A DNA stretch of 64,000 nucleotides from Oikopleura dioica (taxonomy: Eukaryota; Chordata; Appendicularia; Copelata; Oikopleuridae): NCBI GenBank assembly GCA_907165135.1, contig OU015566.1, positions 12,880,157 to 12,944,156 on the forward strand. The letters run 5' to 3'. The notes under the pieces were generated by a model. That model was not told the DNA's origin. It saw only the letters and a list, made by a program, of their open reading frames with translations, and searched no databases. A program made the position numbers and the translations under genes. Of the stretch, positions 1 through 10,000 are shown in pieces (position 1 is the stretch's first letter; every line of letters begins with the position of its first letter).

Positions 1-779
1 ATCGACGGGAAGTGGAGTTCTCTAGAATTTTAAACCGTCAAAGTTTTTGAAATTTTCTGCTGATTCTAAAAAAGTATGGTGTTCGGGGGTCTATAAGGTG
101 GAAGTGGGTTGGAAAACTTCGTTAACCTTAAAAAAAGTCAAAAAGGCGAAATTTTCAACTCCTGGAAAGAATTCTTTTGAGCGAAATTTTCGCGAAAATT
201 TTCGGTAAAAAGCGAAAGCGAAGCGAAGCGAATTGAAATTACAAAAAGCGAAAGCGAAGTGAATTCGCTTCGCTTCGCTCATGAGCGAATTCGCAAAGCG
301 AATCCAAGTCGCCGTTTCCCCAAGTTGGGCAAACGGAGATCTTGGGCAAACTCAAAATTTGGTTTGATCGATTCTTCCCCAAAGTTGCAATAAAACTCAA
401 ATCGCCGATTGAAAACATCTAGGCAATAAAAATACCATGAGATTTTTTTCTAAAGGGAGATCTGAGAATCTGAGGGTCCCAAGCCCTCTGGGACTCTCAG
501 TTTAGCCGCGCGCGCCTAGCGCGGCTAGCCAATCAAATGACGGTATTTTTCCGCAGTGCGCCGCACTCTAAATTCTTTATTCTGAGGTACCCAACAGGAT
601 CTGAAAGAAATTTCTAGACTTCCCCGAGAGTGAAACGGGGAAGCGAGGCCAGGGGCCTTCTCCCTCTTTAAAAAAATCTCATGGTAATTTCACAAACCGT
701 TTTAGAATACGTCCAATTTTAGCTCAAAAGTAAGTGGAAATGAACTGCGAATTCAACAGTTCCTGTCCGAGTGGTCTCA

Positions 780-1330
780 GTTTGCCCAAGTCGCCGTTTG
801 CCCAAGTCGCCGTTTGCCTAAATCGCCGTTTGCCCAACTTGGGGAAACGGAGATCTTGGGCAAATGGCGATGTGAATAAATTTAGTGTGATTGATCATGT
901 AACATTATTTGGCTTCTCAAACGTCAATCCTGAATTCTTCAACGCTAATCCTGGCTTCACCAACTTCAATCATGTCTTCTCCACTATCATTAATATTATA
1001 TCAATTATGGTATTTCCAACGTCGATTCTGGGTCAACATCGTCAATCTTAGCTTCACCGACTTCAATCATGGCTTCTCTAATGTCAGTCCCGAGTTCTTC
1101 GACGTCAATCACGACTTCTCCAACGCGAATCCCGTTGACGTTTGAGCCACCAACATTGATTTCTGAAAAGCTCGGATCGAAGTTGTTGAAGCCGGGACTG
1201 AAGTTGGTGAAGCCAGGATTGACTGTGGAGAAGCCAATACAACAAAGTTATATGATCAATCAATTTAATTAATTCACATCGCCGTTTGCCCAAGTCGCCG
1301 TTTGCCCAACTTGGGGAAACGGAGATCATT
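780..1330. repeat. Foldback (inverted-repeat) element with 21-bp internal repeats
   Basis: The stretch from about 860 to 960 is matched in inverted orientation by about 1200-1290; both arms carry a GCGATGTGAAT core followed by a diverged TGATTGATCAT-type segment and then TTGGCTTCTC. The ends carry multiple copies of a CGCCGTTTGCCC motif that is itself palindromic with GGGGAAACGG. Between the arms are ~21-bp tandem repeats that translate as Phe-x-Asn-x-Asn-Pro units. A related CGCCGTTTCCCC copy lies near 311. No target-site duplication could be fixed, so the boundaries are approximate. Confidence 0.55.
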
Positions 1331-1478
1331 CGGTCGTAGTTTCTAACTAGCTCCTAAAATTTGCGATTTAAAAATCCGAATTGATTCAGGGTCTTATTTT
1401 GGAAAATATTTAGCAGTAGAAAAAAATGTTCCCCCGGGCTGCCCTCGGGAATATTTCGTGCGGGAACGCGGGCAAACC

Positions 1479-1660
1479 GCCCGTGCCCGTTTATGCCCGC
1501 GGGAATCTTCTCATTCATGCCCGTGCCCGTATCTGCCCGCGGGAAAATTTCTTATAGTGCCCGTGCCCGCTTGGCTCGCGGGAAAATTTGTTTTTGTGCC
1601 CGTGACCGTTTTTGCCCCCGGGAATCTTAAATATTCTGCCCGTGCCCGCCCGCCCGCCGC
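1479..1660. repeat. GC-rich minisatellite, ~40-bp period, five copies
   Basis: The motif GCCCGTGCCCG (fourth copy GCCCGTGACCG) recurs at 1479, 1519, 1559, 1598 and 1638, a 39-40 bp period. Most units also contain a CCCGCGGGAA-type palindrome. It lies inside the HYOU1 intron about 40 bases from the splice donor. Confidence 0.85.
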
Positions 1661-1692
1661 CCCCTTGCCCGGGAGCCGCAAAAATTTCGAAC

Positions 1693-2604
1693 TCTGCTTT
1701 GGACTCAATTTGTTTTCGATTGAAGACTCCATAGTGAAGGGCAACGGCGGTGTTGGTGTTCAAAAGTTGGTGGAGCTTGATTCCAGCGAGTTCGGCAGCC
1801 GCAATTACTGATTTTCGCTCGACCTTGGAGAGAAATTGCTATTTAGAAATCTGGAAACTGGTTTTACCTGTCCCCAATCAGAAGGAACAGTAATAACAGC
1901 ATCGTAAATTGGTCCTTCAGCAAATTTCGAGGCAATTTCTCGCGCATGGCCGAGCACCATCGCCAACAATGACTCCACTGTGTAAGTGACATCGCCTTCT
2001 GGATGCTTGAATGCTACTGTATTTCGCTCTGTAGGAACAAGCTCATAGTACCTAATTAATACTAAAGGGGAATTCAAGTGGATAATACTCACGGGAATTT
2101 CTGCTGGAAGTCTTTAACAACTGGATCGTCAATAGATTTGCCGAGGATAAGTGGGAAATAACGGTAGCTAAAAACCGTCAACATGACCCTTTCTTTTTCA
2201 AACAAACCTGTTGTGTGGGTATCGATTGCCAGAAGTAACAGCATCGCTTCCAAAAAGTCGCTCTCCATTTCTCATAAAAACGGCGACTGGGGTTTTTCTT
2301 TTCGATTCTTTGTTCAATGCGATTTCCATTGGAACACCAGGCTTGACGATGGCGACCTAAAATGATCGAAAAATCAAGAAACCAGAAAGCCAAATTTGGT
2401 AAAAAATTTATATAAATTATATTATGACGAATTAGACTAATCAATAACTAGAGTTTTACGCTACTCTCGATATTTTCGAAAAAGCTATAAATACAAACGT
2501 TCGCTAAAACTAACCTTGAACCATTCGGAGCCTAAATCAACGGACATGACGCCCAAACCGGCGGCATAGCCGAGCAATGCCACGGCCAGAATGAAAAACC
2601 TCAT
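1693..2604 (-). CDS. HYOU1: Hypoxia up-regulated protein 1 (GRP170), N-terminal part
   Basis: HYOU1 is an ER-lumenal Hsp110/Hsp70-family chaperone and nucleotide-exchange factor for BiP. The ATG is at 2604 and the first exon (2515-2604) encodes a hydrophobic signal peptide followed by MSVDLGSE. The next exons give [18 protein letters not shown], a [10 protein letters not shown] segment, and [11 protein letters not shown], the nucleotide-binding-domain phosphate-loop region typical of GRP170. The last exon contains [13 protein letters not shown], matching the family's NDNTATALSYGVF. Exons are joined by GT-AG introns of roughly 45-80 nt until the donor at 1692, after which a long repeat-filled intron runs off the window. 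Only about the first 200 of roughly 1,000 residues are present. The gene is read leftwards; the MYND gene lies upstream on the same strand. Confidence 0.9.
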
Positions 2605-3035
2605 TCTACAAATTCAAATTATTCCTCTTCTCCTTCTTCTTCTTTCAAGATCTCTACACAATTCGTTTTACAGATAACAGGAGAAAAAACTATCGGAAAG
2701 CGAAAAAACTGGGAAAAATGTGACTCAGCGGGAAGTCGCCAGCGCCACATCAGTACTCGTGAGCCAATCAGCGCCGCGGAAAGGGGCGAAAGAGCCAGTG
2801 AGAATCTCCCGTCGAGGTTGACAAAGCGATTTTCCCCTAATTCTTCCAGTAATTTCCAGTTTAGTCGAGAACATGAAAAAAGCTTACCCGACAACACGAG
2901 AAAAGGAATTTATTTAGCCAAATATGCGATTGCAACCATTTTTATTGTTTTATTTGGAGTAGAAATTCCGATGCAGTATCTAAGCAGTTTTTTGTTTCTT
3001 CTCGGCATTTGGCTAAAAAATGATTGAGAACTTCA
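2605..3035. other. Intergenic, probable HYOU1 promoter side
   Basis: This 431-base gap lies between the end of the MYND gene and the HYOU1 start. It contains a CCAAT box (about 2764, GAGCCAATCAGC) beside a short GC-rich stretch. I looked for the ER-stress element (CCAAT-N9-CCACG) and did not find a match. Reading frames on either strand here have no recognisable content. Confidence 0.5.
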
Positions 3036-3516
3036 CTAAATTTTTCTTCTTACCGTTTCGGATGCATTTGATTGAGGACGTTTCTTGGCGAGTCGTTTCT
3101 TGCAAATCTGCATGTGGCCGGTAATCCATCCAACCTTTTGGCATTCCTGAAGATTTTATAGAAATGCATTTTCAGTGGGAGTATACTTACTTTGGAACAG
3201 TAAAAGTGGTTCAAGCAGCAATGGCCAAAAGGTTTCTCGCCGCAAATATCGCACTGAAGCATGGCCACAATCTTGTCTTTATCAGACTTGAGCTTCTCAT
3301 AACGACGGGCCGAGTTTTCTAGTTCCTTTCGAAGTTCGGCGATGATCTTCTTGTCATCTTGATTGCGAAAAGTGTCCGTTTGAACACCCTTAACAAAGTT
3401 GTTCTTTCAAGTTATTCTGGAGAAATAGCCTTTACCTGATCACGTCGTTGAGGTCTGTCATCAGGATGATATTCCTGTTTGATCTCCGGTTTTTCTCTCT
3501 TTACTTTGGCTTTCAT
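3036..3516 (-). CDS. Small MYND-type zinc-finger protein
   Basis: Three exons join on GT-AG introns: ATG at 3516, a Lys/Glu-rich first exon, a helical charged stretch, then CDICGEKPFGHCC, LNHFYCSK and, after the second intron, ECQKVGWITGHMQIC. This is the MYND pattern CxxC...YCSxxCQ...W..H...C, a protein-protein interaction zinc finger. The stop is at 3036-3038. The protein is about 127 residues and its Lys/Arg-rich tail may be nuclear-localising. The third and fourth zinc ligands are unusual: the family has CxxC, here two cysteines are adjacent after GH, so a histidine may substitute. The family has many members (DEAF1, ETO, SMYD and others) and I cannot assign an orthologue. Confidence 0.75.
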
Positions 3517-3867
3517 CTTGTGTGTGTTCTTCTCTCTCTCTGTTTTTAGGCCTCTTGGAGCTTTGATATTCCGAAATAAAATTTCGAAAATTCAAAAGGG
3601 AAAACCTAAAAAAATGGGAGTAGCCAATCTATGTAGCCTGAATTGAATCACTCCAAGATTTTGAGATATTTTCCAAAAAATTGCGAATTAATGGAATTTC
3701 TCTCGGAATCGGCTGAATTGGCAAGAAATCACAAATTTCAAAAAATCAGGATTAGCACCTCCGCTGTGATAAAAAAAATTTTGATAACGGAATTGATGAC
3801 GAAATTGATGGCTTAGAATGATTTTTGCAACGTAGTGGGAAAATGTAAGCAAACTCGTTTTTGAATT
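3517..3867. other. Intergenic spacer, no gene seen
   Basis: This stretch of about 350 bases holds the upstream side of the MYND gene, with a CT-rich run near 3530, and the 3' side of the EF-hand gene. Neither strand gives a supported reading frame. Confidence 0.5.
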
Positions 3868-4934
3868 TTATTGTTTGAAGTTGAAAAGTGCTTCTTCGGT
3901 AATTTTCTTCACAAAATTTTCGTACTCGACGTTGTCATCTCGTCTTCCACCAACAGAGTCCAGGAAGTTCCAGAACTCATCGCTTTCCTGCTGCGAAAAA
4001 GGCTCTCCATCTGTCAGTAGTAGTTCTCGAAGTCGTCTTCGGGACACGAAGGATCGTTTTCTGTCTGATTCTTTCAACTTGACAAATGTCCTTAGAACAT
4101 CAACTTTACTTCACAGCGCACTTTAAAAACTGGTATTTACCGCTTGTCAGTCGCGCCGTAAGATTTCTCGTAAAAGACGGGCTTGAAGTCCGAGTCCTTT
4201 TGCTTCGTCTTCTCGACCGAGTAGAATGTCGTGAGTCCTCGTTGATGTCGATTTCTGAACCCTCTCTCTCTTGCCCGTTTCTACATCGTTCTTACTGTAC
4301 CTGGCAGTATCGACAGCATCGATGCATTCAAAAGCGTCGAGAACTTCGCTTTGCCGATCGTTGAGTTTTTTCAGCTGAGACATCATCAGTAAAAGCTCCT
4401 ATTCAGAGCTCTCTCGCGATTTTTTTTACTACTGAAATGGATAGTTATGCACTTATCCTTCTTCCTCTTTGACAGGTAAAATGATAAATAATGACAACTC
4501 TTCCTGAAAATTTATCTCGCCATCGTTGTTAACATCGACCATGAGCATGATGCGATCCACCCTCTTGTCTTATCAAGATTCAGTCATCAAGTGAGCTACT
4601 GACTGTAAAGGATAAATACCGGAGTTGGTCGTGGAAGTGAACCCAGCAGCAAAGAGAGCTGTTCCAAGTTCGTCCCGGCTAATTGTTCCGCTAGAAGCGG
4701 GTTACAAATTATTTATTCATCAAGCTAGAAAATCGCCTCGAAGCGATCACTTTCTTTCGAAACCCTTCTTTTATCCAAATCCAGCGACTCAAACACCTCC
4801 CAATAGCTTTGAATTTCAAACTTATTGAAGAACTTTTCCCACTTCTTGTAATCAAAGTTCTTCAACCCATGTTCTTTCTTTTCTTTGACAGGTTTTAGGT
4901 TGAAAACCAGCGCTTCATTCTCTTTTTGGGACAT
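3868..4934 (-). CDS. EF-hand protein, possibly DRC8/EFCAB2-like
   Basis: A multi-exon calmodulin-superfamily gene. The ATG at 4934 opens an exon ending in FESLDLDK, which joins the next exon to give a canonical loop (DLDKSGTISRDE). A later exon gives a second canonical loop, DVNNDGEINFQE. A degenerate third region follows (LDAFECIDAVDTA), and the last exon ends with LLTDGEPFSQQESDEFW and VEYENFVKKI. The TDGEPFSQ segment closely resembles the corresponding part of EFCAB2/DRC8 of the axonemal nexin-dynein regulatory complex, which suggests a ciliary role. Compared with that family there is an extra linker before it. Two junctions, after the first loop and near 4440-4460, do not fit GT-AG and may be non-canonical introns. 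The EF-hand assignment is firm; orthology is not. Confidence 0.7.
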
Positions 4935-5478
4935 TTTTTTCGTGTGACACTGTCAGATCTCAGCAAGGATTCTGGTAATTTTGCCCAATTTTGCTTTTAA
5001 ATGTCACCGATCAAGGCGAGATTACCCCCTCAGACTCACAAATATCGGGAACCACTTGCTCCAATTTTCCTTTTTATTGCCCTGATTTCTGGCTAGAATT
5101 AGACATGAAGACAACTGGCATCAATTTCATTTTGTAATAAAGAAACTCTTTTATTCAAATCAACATTAATTTTTGAATTTTCAGCAAATAATTCATAAAA
5201 CAGGACTCAAAACAAAATGCAATCAAATCAGACAGAACCAAATCAAAAAAGAATATTTCAAACAGGCAAAACAAAAAGGTGCAAATTCGCATTTCACGAA
5301 TGTCAAATTAAATAAATATTGAACTCAAAAAACATCAGAAGAAAGCAGACAGTCACAGACAGACACAACCATAAAAAAACAATAAAACTTCAAATCAAAA
5401 TTCAATCATCAAAGGTTAAAAAGAAAAGTACGTTGAAGGGTTTTGGAATTACACTTACTTTTTAGTCAGTTAAGTGGT
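4935..5478. other. Intergenic, AT-rich, no gene seen
   Basis: The spacer between the EF-hand and GST genes is A-rich and contains several AATAAA-like motifs on both strands (for example near 5380), consistent with a 3' untranslated region of the GST gene. No reading frame has recognisable content. Confidence 0.5.
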
Positions 5479-6261
5479 CTAGTCTTCAACAAGTTGTCCA
5501 CAGCTATTAAGTCGTTTGATGGCGCGTTCTTCCGCCGGAGTTTGGCGCAGTTGCTTGGCGTATTTCAATAGCCCACTAGAACCTTTTTAGCACAAGAAAA
5601 AAGGCGGATAAAAGGTTACCTTCGAGTAGTTTTGTGAGCATCAGTCATGACGAGTTCCTCCTCTTTCATTCTTCGTCGCCATGCTTGGATTCTCAGCAGC
5701 TCCCCTTTTAGAAATTCTGGTGTCCACACTCCGATTCGCTGGATGTAGGGGAACAGGAAGATGTCGAGGAAACCAGGTGCTTTTCCGCCAAAGTAGCGGC
5801 CGCATCGAATCAATTCGTTTTCGAAAATTGCTAGACAAAAAATCAACCAAAAACTCCTTAAAAAATTCTTACCAAGAGACTCCATGAACAAATGAAAGGC
5901 GTCGTTTCGATGGACATTGTCTTCCATCATGACGCCAAAGACCTGAACCATTCTCTGATTGAAGCCGAGCGCGAGCTTCAATTGTCGTTCTCGCTTTCTT
6001 TCTTCTTCTGGGAAAAACTTGATCCCAAGTTGTTCCAGCGCTGCTCCAAGCTCGATGATGTTCTGAAAGCTTCGCCCCTCGACTTGTACTGTGCCAGACA
6101 GTGCTTCATCTGTGACGAGTGAGGCTTGAGCGCCAAGATTTGTCAGGCTGAGGCGCATTTGCTGGGCGTAGATGCAGCCGGGGGTCGAATACAGAGTGAT
6201 TTCTAAACGGAAAGTTTTAGTTTTGGCCTGGATCTCTTAGAATAAACGTACCGGTGTCCAT
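5479..6261 (-). CDS. Glutathione S-transferase, omega-like
   Basis: A four-exon gene with GT-AG introns. The first exon is tiny (ATG at 6261, MDT), joined to EITLYSTPGCIYAQQMRL, the N-terminal thioredoxin-fold strand and helix with a cysteine in the active-site position, as in omega-class GSTs. A C-terminal helical domain follows, with FENELIRCGRYFGGKAPGF and LDIFLFPYIQRI, matching the GST alpha-helical region. The last exon gives LLKYAKQL and ends at 5479. Such enzymes conjugate glutathione or act as thioltransferases or dehydroascorbate reductases in the cytosol. The protein is about 225 residues, a normal size. The class is inferred from the cysteine motif; a more divergent GST-fold protein is possible. 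Confidence 0.75.
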
Positions 6262-7022
6262 GGTCTTTTTTTGCCTCTTGTCTCTCTCTCTCTAAAGCGC
6301 AGTCTGATCTGCGAAAACCGACCGAGGTCGGGGCGGTGCCTGCTGCCTAGGGGGGTTTAGCCGAGGTGGACTCTTTGACGTCACAACTCGGACACGATAG
6401 CCAAAAAACGTGAGTTTTAGAACTGCTCTTCTACGAAAAGCAAGACTGTATTTTCTTTGATCCGTTCTAGAAAAAAGGCGTGCTTTTATACGAAAAACGT
6501 ATTTACGAAAATCTCGTGTTGAAGTAATACACGACGTGTTCAAATAATGAAAATTGCTAAATTGGCGTTAGATCTGGTTTTCTCCGGCCGTAACCCGACT
6601 AGATGAGTCCAAAGAGTTAAGACACGAACCTGGAATAAATTTCGAAAATGACTCCTTTTCGCAATTCAAGCTAAAGCTCTAAGAAAAAAATGAACGAAAA
6701 AAGCAAGAAAATCTAACGTTTGAGCTTTCAGAGCCGTAAAAAAGTAATCATAAGACGTGTTACGTAACAGTTATGAAATCGAAAGCGTTTTTTCAGATTT
6801 AAGGGCATAATAAAATTATTAATACATATAATAATATTGTTGCTGAATAACGCACAATGCGTAAGGGACATTTTTCCCTTCAAAAAAAGAGGGAAATTCT
6901 CAGTCGGAAAAGTCTCTAGACGCATTTATTGTGAGCGCTCTTGTTTTCAAGCGATAAACAGATTTATCAAGAAGCTACTCTTTCCCAGGAACACAAAAAA
7001 AATCTTCGGGAATAGATCAAAC
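6262..7022. other. Divergent intergenic region between GST and kinase-like gene
   Basis: The GST gene reads left and the kinase-like gene reads right, so this stretch should contain both promoters. Immediately upstream of the GST start is a CT-rich run (about 6270-6293). Near 6850 there is an AT-rich tract. I see no supported coding sequence. Confidence 0.5.
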
Positions 7023-10000
7023 ATGGGCAAAAACATGCAAAGCAAAACATATGACCAGAGAGAATGGGTCAAGCAGTTTCTAAAGAATCCAGAGTTGGTG
7101 ACTCCTCTGGCAGATCAAAGGATGAGGTTGTTGGAGACGATCGACAGGAAGACTTTCAGGAAGGGATAGCAGCGTTTCTTTCCGGATTTCTTACACTAAG
7201 ACGGTTTCTATTCGTATGTAAAGAGAAGCAAAGATGTACCGTGAATGGAGGTACTTGAAATTTCATGCAGAGGGCAAAAACATCTTTGGAAACCTCTACC
7301 GTTCTGCAAAAGACATCAACAAGCGAAAACGCATGGACGTTTGGAAAGCCTCTGTGTCTCAGCGAATCATTCTTGAGGAAAGTCCAGAGCTATTGAATGT
7401 CATTATTGCCAAAGATTTCATCCCGGAAGACACCGACGCGGAGGAAGTGGAGAAAGAAGAGATTGAGCGGCCAGCATCGAATGAGACAATTGCAAACTAT
7501 GGCGGCGAAAGTAAAATATTCTACCAGAAGACGCCTTTTGCTGAGGAAGATCTTGTCGTCAGAGTTCAAGCGTTTGATCGCGGGCTGTTTTCGAAGCCGT
7601 ACGAATTACGAGTTTATATTCATTTTGCAAAAGGTAAGCAGTTTTTCCTTAGAATTTACAAAAATGGTTCGATATTCCTGAATCTCGCGATTGTATATAG
7701 GTCAGATGTACCGATGGATTGTTCCGGTAGCACCTGCAGCCAGTAGCAGGTGCTCCCGTAGACTCCAGTAGATTGTGCCCTCATTTCGTCGTTCATAAAT
7801 AGCGCAAAGTAGTCTGATACTCAAAATTTAATTCAGAAAATGAAACTTTACTAATCCAACTTCGTACGCATTGCTCTTTATTATTAAACATTTTTCTGTT
7901 CTATAAAATGAAATTTCTTATGTTGCATACAGATTTTCGAGTCTTTCAATTTGAATTAAAGAAAATAAAATTGTGTTGAAGATCTCTTGTTGAGGCTATT
8001 ATTATTAATTTTAATGAGGACTGACTCCTTTGACACTCATGTCACAAGAACAACAATCGATATTTAGATTTTCCAACTGCCGTAAACGATGAATCAGACC
8101 CAGACAAGTGCATCCCTCGCAATCCTTACATAGTCGAGCATCTTGTCAACGTAGAAATCTTCCACAGAAAAGACAACAAAATGCTCGACTGTATCGGCTG
8201 GGTCACCTTCATGCCAAAAGCAGAATGCGATTTGTGGGACATTCTCAAAGAAAATCGACTGACCTGGGAGCCGCGGAAGATCATTTTGAAAAAGTACTAC
8301 GATGGATTTGGATACTTGCGACAAATGGCAGCAACCGTTTTGCCCGTTTTTCCGTTCTGCCCAAATGCCGTTTTGCCCAGAATTCCGTTCTGCCCGTTCA
8401 GGGCAAAACGGAAAAATGTGCAGAACGAATTTTCGGGCAAAACGTCATTTTCGAAGCGAAATTTAGAAAATTATTTTGAATTTGATGATGAAGGCGAAGA
8501 TTCGGTTGGCCCAACCCCCGCCGAGTGAGAACATGCAGCAGGTGTCGAGCCCAGTGAAGGAGATGTAAGGGACCACGCCGCCGGTGTTAACTTCTGCAGA
8601 GGCTGCCCCTGGGCCCAAGTTGGAGCAAGTCTCGGTGTGAATCCTTGAGTAAACATAAACTGGGGGCATCCTGAGCTGGGAATTGTGATCGAGCACGGCC
8701 CAGATCATCCTCAAGACTGAAGATATGAAAGATTAAAAATTAGAATTTTAATTCTGCGCTATCGTTAAAGTCTTTTGATGATAGATTTTTGAAATCACTT
8801 CCAATTATTATCAGCTGCTTAAATCAAAGTAACTTTCTTAATTACTTCCGGTTTGGGATTAGGGGGAAAAGGAGAATCTACCTGCACATTTGGTTGCGCA
8901 GCTCACAGAGGCCTTTTACCCTAGTTGGTAATTTTTCAGAAAATTCAATTTTTGCTGTCTTCCACATCTTCATTTTTGAAGATCATCAAGGCTGAGCTTG
9001 ATCATGATCTCTGGCTCAAGATGCCCCCAGTACTCAAGGAATCACGCCGAGACTTGCTCCAACTTGGGCCCAGTCTCTGCAGGAGCTCACACCGGCGGCG
9101 TGGTCCCTTGCATCTCCTTCACTCGGCTTGACACCTCCTGCACGTTCAAACTCGGCGGGAGTTTGGCCAACCGAACCTAAATTGATGATTGTACAGGAGA
9201 AAAGATTTGCATTTTTAAAAATGAAGCTTTACTTTTTGAAATTTTTCATTTTCCAAAATGCCGTTTTGCCCAATGCCGTTCTGCCCAAAATTCCGTTCAG
9301 CACATTTTTCCGTTTTGCCCTGAACGGGCAGAACGGAATTTCGGGCAAAACGGCATTTGGGCAGAACGGAAAAACGGGCAAAACGGTTGCTGCCGCGACA
9401 AATCGGCCTGAGATATTATGATCGAAAACCAGCGAACATTTTGATGCATCATGGAGAGCCGAAGATTTGCGATTTCGGTTTGGCTTGCATGTCAAAGCCG
9501 AAGGAGTCGTTTCAGCAGATGGGCTATCTGAGGAAAGGGGCCAAGTTTCAAAGTGAGATGGGAAGAAGTCTTGGAGCTGGTACTCCTGGTTTCTGCTCGA
9601 CTTGTCAATTGTTTGATGGCTGGAATACGATGATACCGATTTTCCGACTTACTGTCTTCTTCATTTTTGACTGGCCTTCAGGAACGGTCCTTGAATTATC
9701 AAATACTATTTTGATGCAGTAATTCAATTTGAGAACCACAATAAAAGCCTGGCAAATTCTGTACAATGGAATCGACGAAAACGAACGAGAAGAGTACAAC
9801 AAAATCATGTCCAGTTGTGGGATGAAAGACACGTGCTACTGGTTACGTAATCTGTTCCGAGTTTACTTTGATGGTGGATATGCCGCTCATCAGGGATATA
9901 AAATATGGCCATTGACGTTTTTTTTTTAATTCTCAGAACTTATGTTCGATCGAGGGTTAGTCAGTTCTTTCACTGAAAAATAGGTTTACATTTTATATCT

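Larger units (their letters stand above)
1..1692 (-). other. Repeat-filled intron of HYOU1, cut by the window edge
   Basis: The last HYOU1 exon in the window ends on a canonical GT donor (complement of 1691-1692), and everything to the left is repeat-rich with no HYOU1 coding match. It holds a purine-rich stretch of GCGAA units (about 205-290), a foldback repeat (about 780-1330) and a GC-rich minisatellite (1479-1660). The short Asn/Pro-rich and Pro/Arg-rich reading frames here come from the repeats. An intron of at least 1.7 kb is far longer than the ~45-nt introns around it. The alternative is a truncated gene; sequence left of the window would decide. Confidence 0.6.

Noticed and set aside
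734-1272. Asn/Pro-rich plus-strand frames
   Set aside because: They follow a 21-bp repeat inside a foldback element and overlap in several frames; no splice or start context.
1458-1811. Pro/Arg-rich 117-codon plus-strand frame
   Set aside because: It is read from the 40-bp minisatellite and then antisense through a HYOU1 exon.
2605-3035. ER-stress response element in front of HYOU1
   Set aside because: A CCAAT box is present but the required CCACG at nine bases distance is not.
8463-9180. Similar short frames on opposite arms of the 1,068-bp element as a transposase
   Set aside because: They are mirror copies due to the inner inverted repeat, about 60-80 codons long, without a DDE or zinc-finger motif.
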